In this document: one piece after another, positions 61,014-64,000 of the stretch
Numbering within the stretch: the stretch's first letter is position 1
Layout: the number at the start of each line of letters is the position of its first letter
Assembly: GCA_004794785.1 (NCBI GenBank)
Contig: SJOL01004163.1
Span: forward strand, 62,001 to 126,000
DNA from: Opisthorchis felineus
Taxonomy: Eukaryota; Platyhelminthes; Trematoda; Opisthorchiida; Opisthorchiidae
Direction: 5' to 3'
DNA length: 64,000 nucleotides
Position numbers and translations under genes: made by a program
Notes under the pieces: generated by a model
Told to the model about the DNA's origin: nothing
The model's database searches: none
The model's input: only the letters and a program-made list of their open reading frames with translations

Positions 61014-64000
61014 CCCAACGGCGTGGCTTGTAGGTTGGTAAAATGACTATCTTCAGCCGCAAAAAAACGTCACACGGAAAGTAGAAGTTCGCCATATTCA
61101 AATTATCAAGGAGTGAGTCAAAATCACCTTTGCTTGACCAAAGATTTGGTCACCTAAAAAAGGCATAGCCGCAGCTAAGAAACCGGATTAAGACACTGAT
61201 GTGCCCTTCATCGATTCCAACAAGTAGTCTGAAAAACCGACTCACCGAAGCCGCTAAGTATGCTGGACTCCTAGATAATCCAGATGCAACAGTTTTCGGT
61301 TTCATTTATATGAAATGCTAATATGAATCACAAAAGTGTAATGTGCCCCCAGAGTCTAAAAGACCGTTTATCTGAGAAATCTTCATTAGGGATACCAGTC
61401 ATCACGTAGGCACCTGATGCGTATTTCGTGACTGAAATACAAGCGACGTTACTGGTTGTCTAAGTTCGACTTAGTGATTTTTAGCCGAACGGTATAGATT
61501 TCACTGCTTGGTATGAGGTGGTGGGTTTGATCTCCCCACAGATTCTTCAGGTGCGCACCAAATGTGATGCCCAAGAAGAATGAAACAGATGTGCGCTGCA
61601 TCTCAACGCAGTGCTGCCTCCACTGTTGTACCCATGGACGAGACCCAGACTCTATGCAGAAGACAAAGTCGTGATCTCGACAGATTTCATTTTCTACGAT
61701 CAGCTGGAAACAACTCACGGATCGAATGAACGGGCTGAGCCTCGAGCTCCAAGGTTATTTGAAGAACACGCACAACTGGCAGGAATAACTTCGGTGGTCA
61801 GGCCCTGAAGTTGAGTTCAAAACCTAAGAAAAATAACTTGCGCTCAGTTGAAAAATGGAATCTGAACTTGGGAATGCTCAATTTGGACATGAAGCTTGTA
61901 CTTTAGAACATAAGAGAACGTGATCCATGCCAGACCCTCCAAACACTCTCTCTCTAGACAACCGTGAGATGGTTTGAAGAATGGCATATCTTAGCATGCC
62001 TCAGCGAGTGAGCCACCATGAACGAATCCACTCTTCTCAACATCGCCACGGATATGCGTAGCATTCGGATGCACACACCCGGTTGGGTAGGCCGTGTGAG
62101 CCATGAAAACATTCACACTAGTCTTCCTGCTTAATTTTTACGAGTTCATCCACTTATAATCAAAGATCGCTCGACAGTTGTTACCCTAATGGTAAGATTA
62201 TCGGCAACACACGGTCACTGAAGTATCGCCTTTTTTGTTCATTACATAATGAATGGCAACCCGAGAACAGAACTACGATTCTGTCTCATAAAATTATGGT
62301 ATAATGATGGAGCTTAAATAACTGCGATATTTCTATGACCAACAAGTGGTTACCGTCAACATTTGCTGTCAAAAAACCATGTTTAGGCCAACCGATCAAT
62401 AACAGACTGTCTCCGCGTACTCGACCGCTCATCTCATTCCTTTGGGCTAACAGTGTAACCAAAAATTAGCACGTTCTCCTCTGTTCAACAACCACACGTA
62501 GGTAACTGGCGGCTTGACCAGCAAGCAACAACGCATTCGTCGCAACATCCACTCGTTCATTAAGATAATGTGATATAAACCTGAGCATTGTGTGACATAT
62601 TCCTCTAGACGTGCAATTACACCCTGTCTGCTGTGTGACTTGCCCGATGCAGCAGACGGAACCCGAAAGACACCCGAACTAACCAACCAACTGACTCGCT
62701 CTCTCCAGACCCAAACCCTCTTCTGACCTAACTCGCATGCCAAGCGAATCGAGTTTTTAATGTGGTTGTTAAAAGGTGAGTGAACCTGTACCCCACTAAA
62801 TATACCAGGCTGTTACTCGCTGTACTGTTAGTATGTTGGTGACGCTAACGCTCGAGCTAAAATAATATGCACGTCTCTACGTACTCATGAGTAGCAAAAT
62901 TAAAGCGGTACATTTTCCTAACAAACCGGACTGCTCTGAAGAAGTTAGTTAGATTGTCCTAGCTAGTCAAAATCAGCGAGCATTATTAGTCAATACTCAA
63001 GTGGTATACCTGAGAATATACTTACAAGAGCCTGGAAAGATTTGGCCGTTTTCGGATGGTGAACTTCCGGGAAAGCTAGGTGAATGAGCTTTTCAATCTA
63101 GGTAACATCGGAATCTGATCAACATTCAACTTCAGGTCAAAACCTGTTTCGCATTCTCTTGAGTTGATTATTTAAGCTGGCTCTTAAAATTCTCAATTGC
63201 CTATTCACCCGATAAACCCATAGTTGCAAGCTGAGCTGCTGTTATCCAAGGGCATAAATGGGTCTTTCATTTTTATGTTTCTTTAGAATGCTGTTCAATG
63301 TTAAAAAGGAAGCAGACGGAAAAGATTGCAATACTTAGGTTGGTCGAATGAGATAGTTGATCAGGTCCTGCCAACAAAGTGTCACAAGTCCCACTTAGCT
63401 TTAGTCCCTTCAAGTGGACCTGGATATGAGCCCAAACTTTCCACCACCGAAGCACCAGCTTATGAGTATCTGGAACCAGATACCCATAAGATTGTTTGAT
63501 AATGTTAACTTGAGAGTAAGTTATCTTTGAGCGGGAAATAGTCTAACGAACATGTTTCGAAACATCGAAAACTGGCAACACATTTCACCCCAGGGTATAT
63601 TAGCTCAGCTAACAATTTTTATTTATTTTTGGAAGGTTTTAACGGACGTAAAATTTTGTGGTTCTTGTCTAGCGGAAGCATTCCGCAATCTGCAATGCCT
63701 TGTTTTTTAAAATCCTCTTCATCGGTTTTGAACCGGCACATTTACTGCAGCACTGCGTTCCTTCCTAAAGGAAGCTTTTGTGTGACTCAGCATATTTGTC
63801 ATTCAGTGCTATCCATAAGCTTAGAAATTATTTGCCGATGCGCGGCACAAAATTATTTGTACCATACATATCTATACGTATATATAAGGCCCTTGAGTTA
63901 CATCAGAAACAAAAAATTTTAAACAGGGTCACACGATTTAAAGTTCCAGTCTAAAAAAAAGTACCGAATGGTAGCCTGAAGAAGCTATTTCTTCAAAACA
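61014..64000. other. Right end of the window, unassigned apart from one RTE fragment
   Basis: The minus-strand region 62447-62743 is GC-richer and has a frame reading LNERVDVATNALLLAGQAAS that ends in TAA, but no acceptor is convincing. On the plus strand a good donor (AAAAG|GTGAGT) ends near 62775 after an ATG, a possible first exon of a gene continuing off the right edge. Confidence 0.35.
61600..61710 (+). mobile_element. Fragment of the same RTE-like family
   Basis: About 85 bases repeat the block at 29949-30030, including GTGCTGCCTCC, ACTCTATGCAGAAGACAAAG and GATCTCGACAGATTT. Translated, it gives VLPPLLY .. RLYAED, like the LLYG..W.LRAED segment near the end of fluke RTE polymerases. Only this short piece is recognisable; the rest has decayed. 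Confidence 0.55.

Noticed and set aside
62447..62743. 98-codon minus-strand frame and an alternative frame ending in EQRRTC
   Set aside because: Neither frame has convincing borders. The region may be exonic or 5' UTR for a gene off the right edge, but the evidence is too thin to list as a gene.

Overview
The window looks like intron-rich nuclear DNA of a flatworm, most likely a digenean trematode. The reasons are AT-rich sequence by eye, short exons separated by kilobase-scale introns, an R2-clade retrotransposon outside rDNA, tRNA-derived SINEs with hammerhead-ribozyme-like cores (a combination known from Schistosoma), and foldback repeats. No prokaryotic operons, rRNA genes, CRISPR arrays or clear functional tRNA genes were seen. 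Most open frames in the window are intronic noise, so I built genes from open frames, splice sites and phase agreement instead.

The main gene runs right to left on the minus strand across about 52 kb. Its exons, in order of transcription, are 52137-52326, 46838-47040, an optional cassette at 44334-44576, 33498-34089, 13219-13399, 9381-9628, 2846-3411 and the terminal exon 129-571, with a stop at 129-131. Every junction has AG/GT borders and matching codon phase. The product is about 800-890 residues: a disordered, charged N-terminal half, coiled coils encoded mainly by 33498-34089, 13219-13399 and 9381-9628, a second disordered stretch, and a short C-terminal coiled coil. I do not recognise the family.

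The 20-kb intron at 13400-33497 is a transposon graveyard. It holds an R2-clade copy (23879-27033) flanked by a 14-bp target-site duplication, 5'-truncated, with one in-frame stop and a patterned filler at its 5' junction. It also holds a foldback element (21428-21674) enclosing a near-canonical hammerhead core, a decayed RTE-like polymerase (about 29230-30050), SINE pieces and a broken unidentified ORF (13475-13999). Other introns carry a tandem hammerhead-type SINE (11108-11905), a small foldback element with perfect 25-bp arms and 13-bp flanking duplications (7079-7288), and a relative of it at 56336-56469.

The right part (45-60 kb) has scattered plus-strand exon candidates. A second, partial minus-strand gene at 60481-60973 encodes a helix-turn-helix-like segment. 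From 61.0 kb to the right edge there is only an RTE fragment and unassigned sequence.

No number here comes from a computed alignment or database search. All splice structures are read by eye and lack transcript support.
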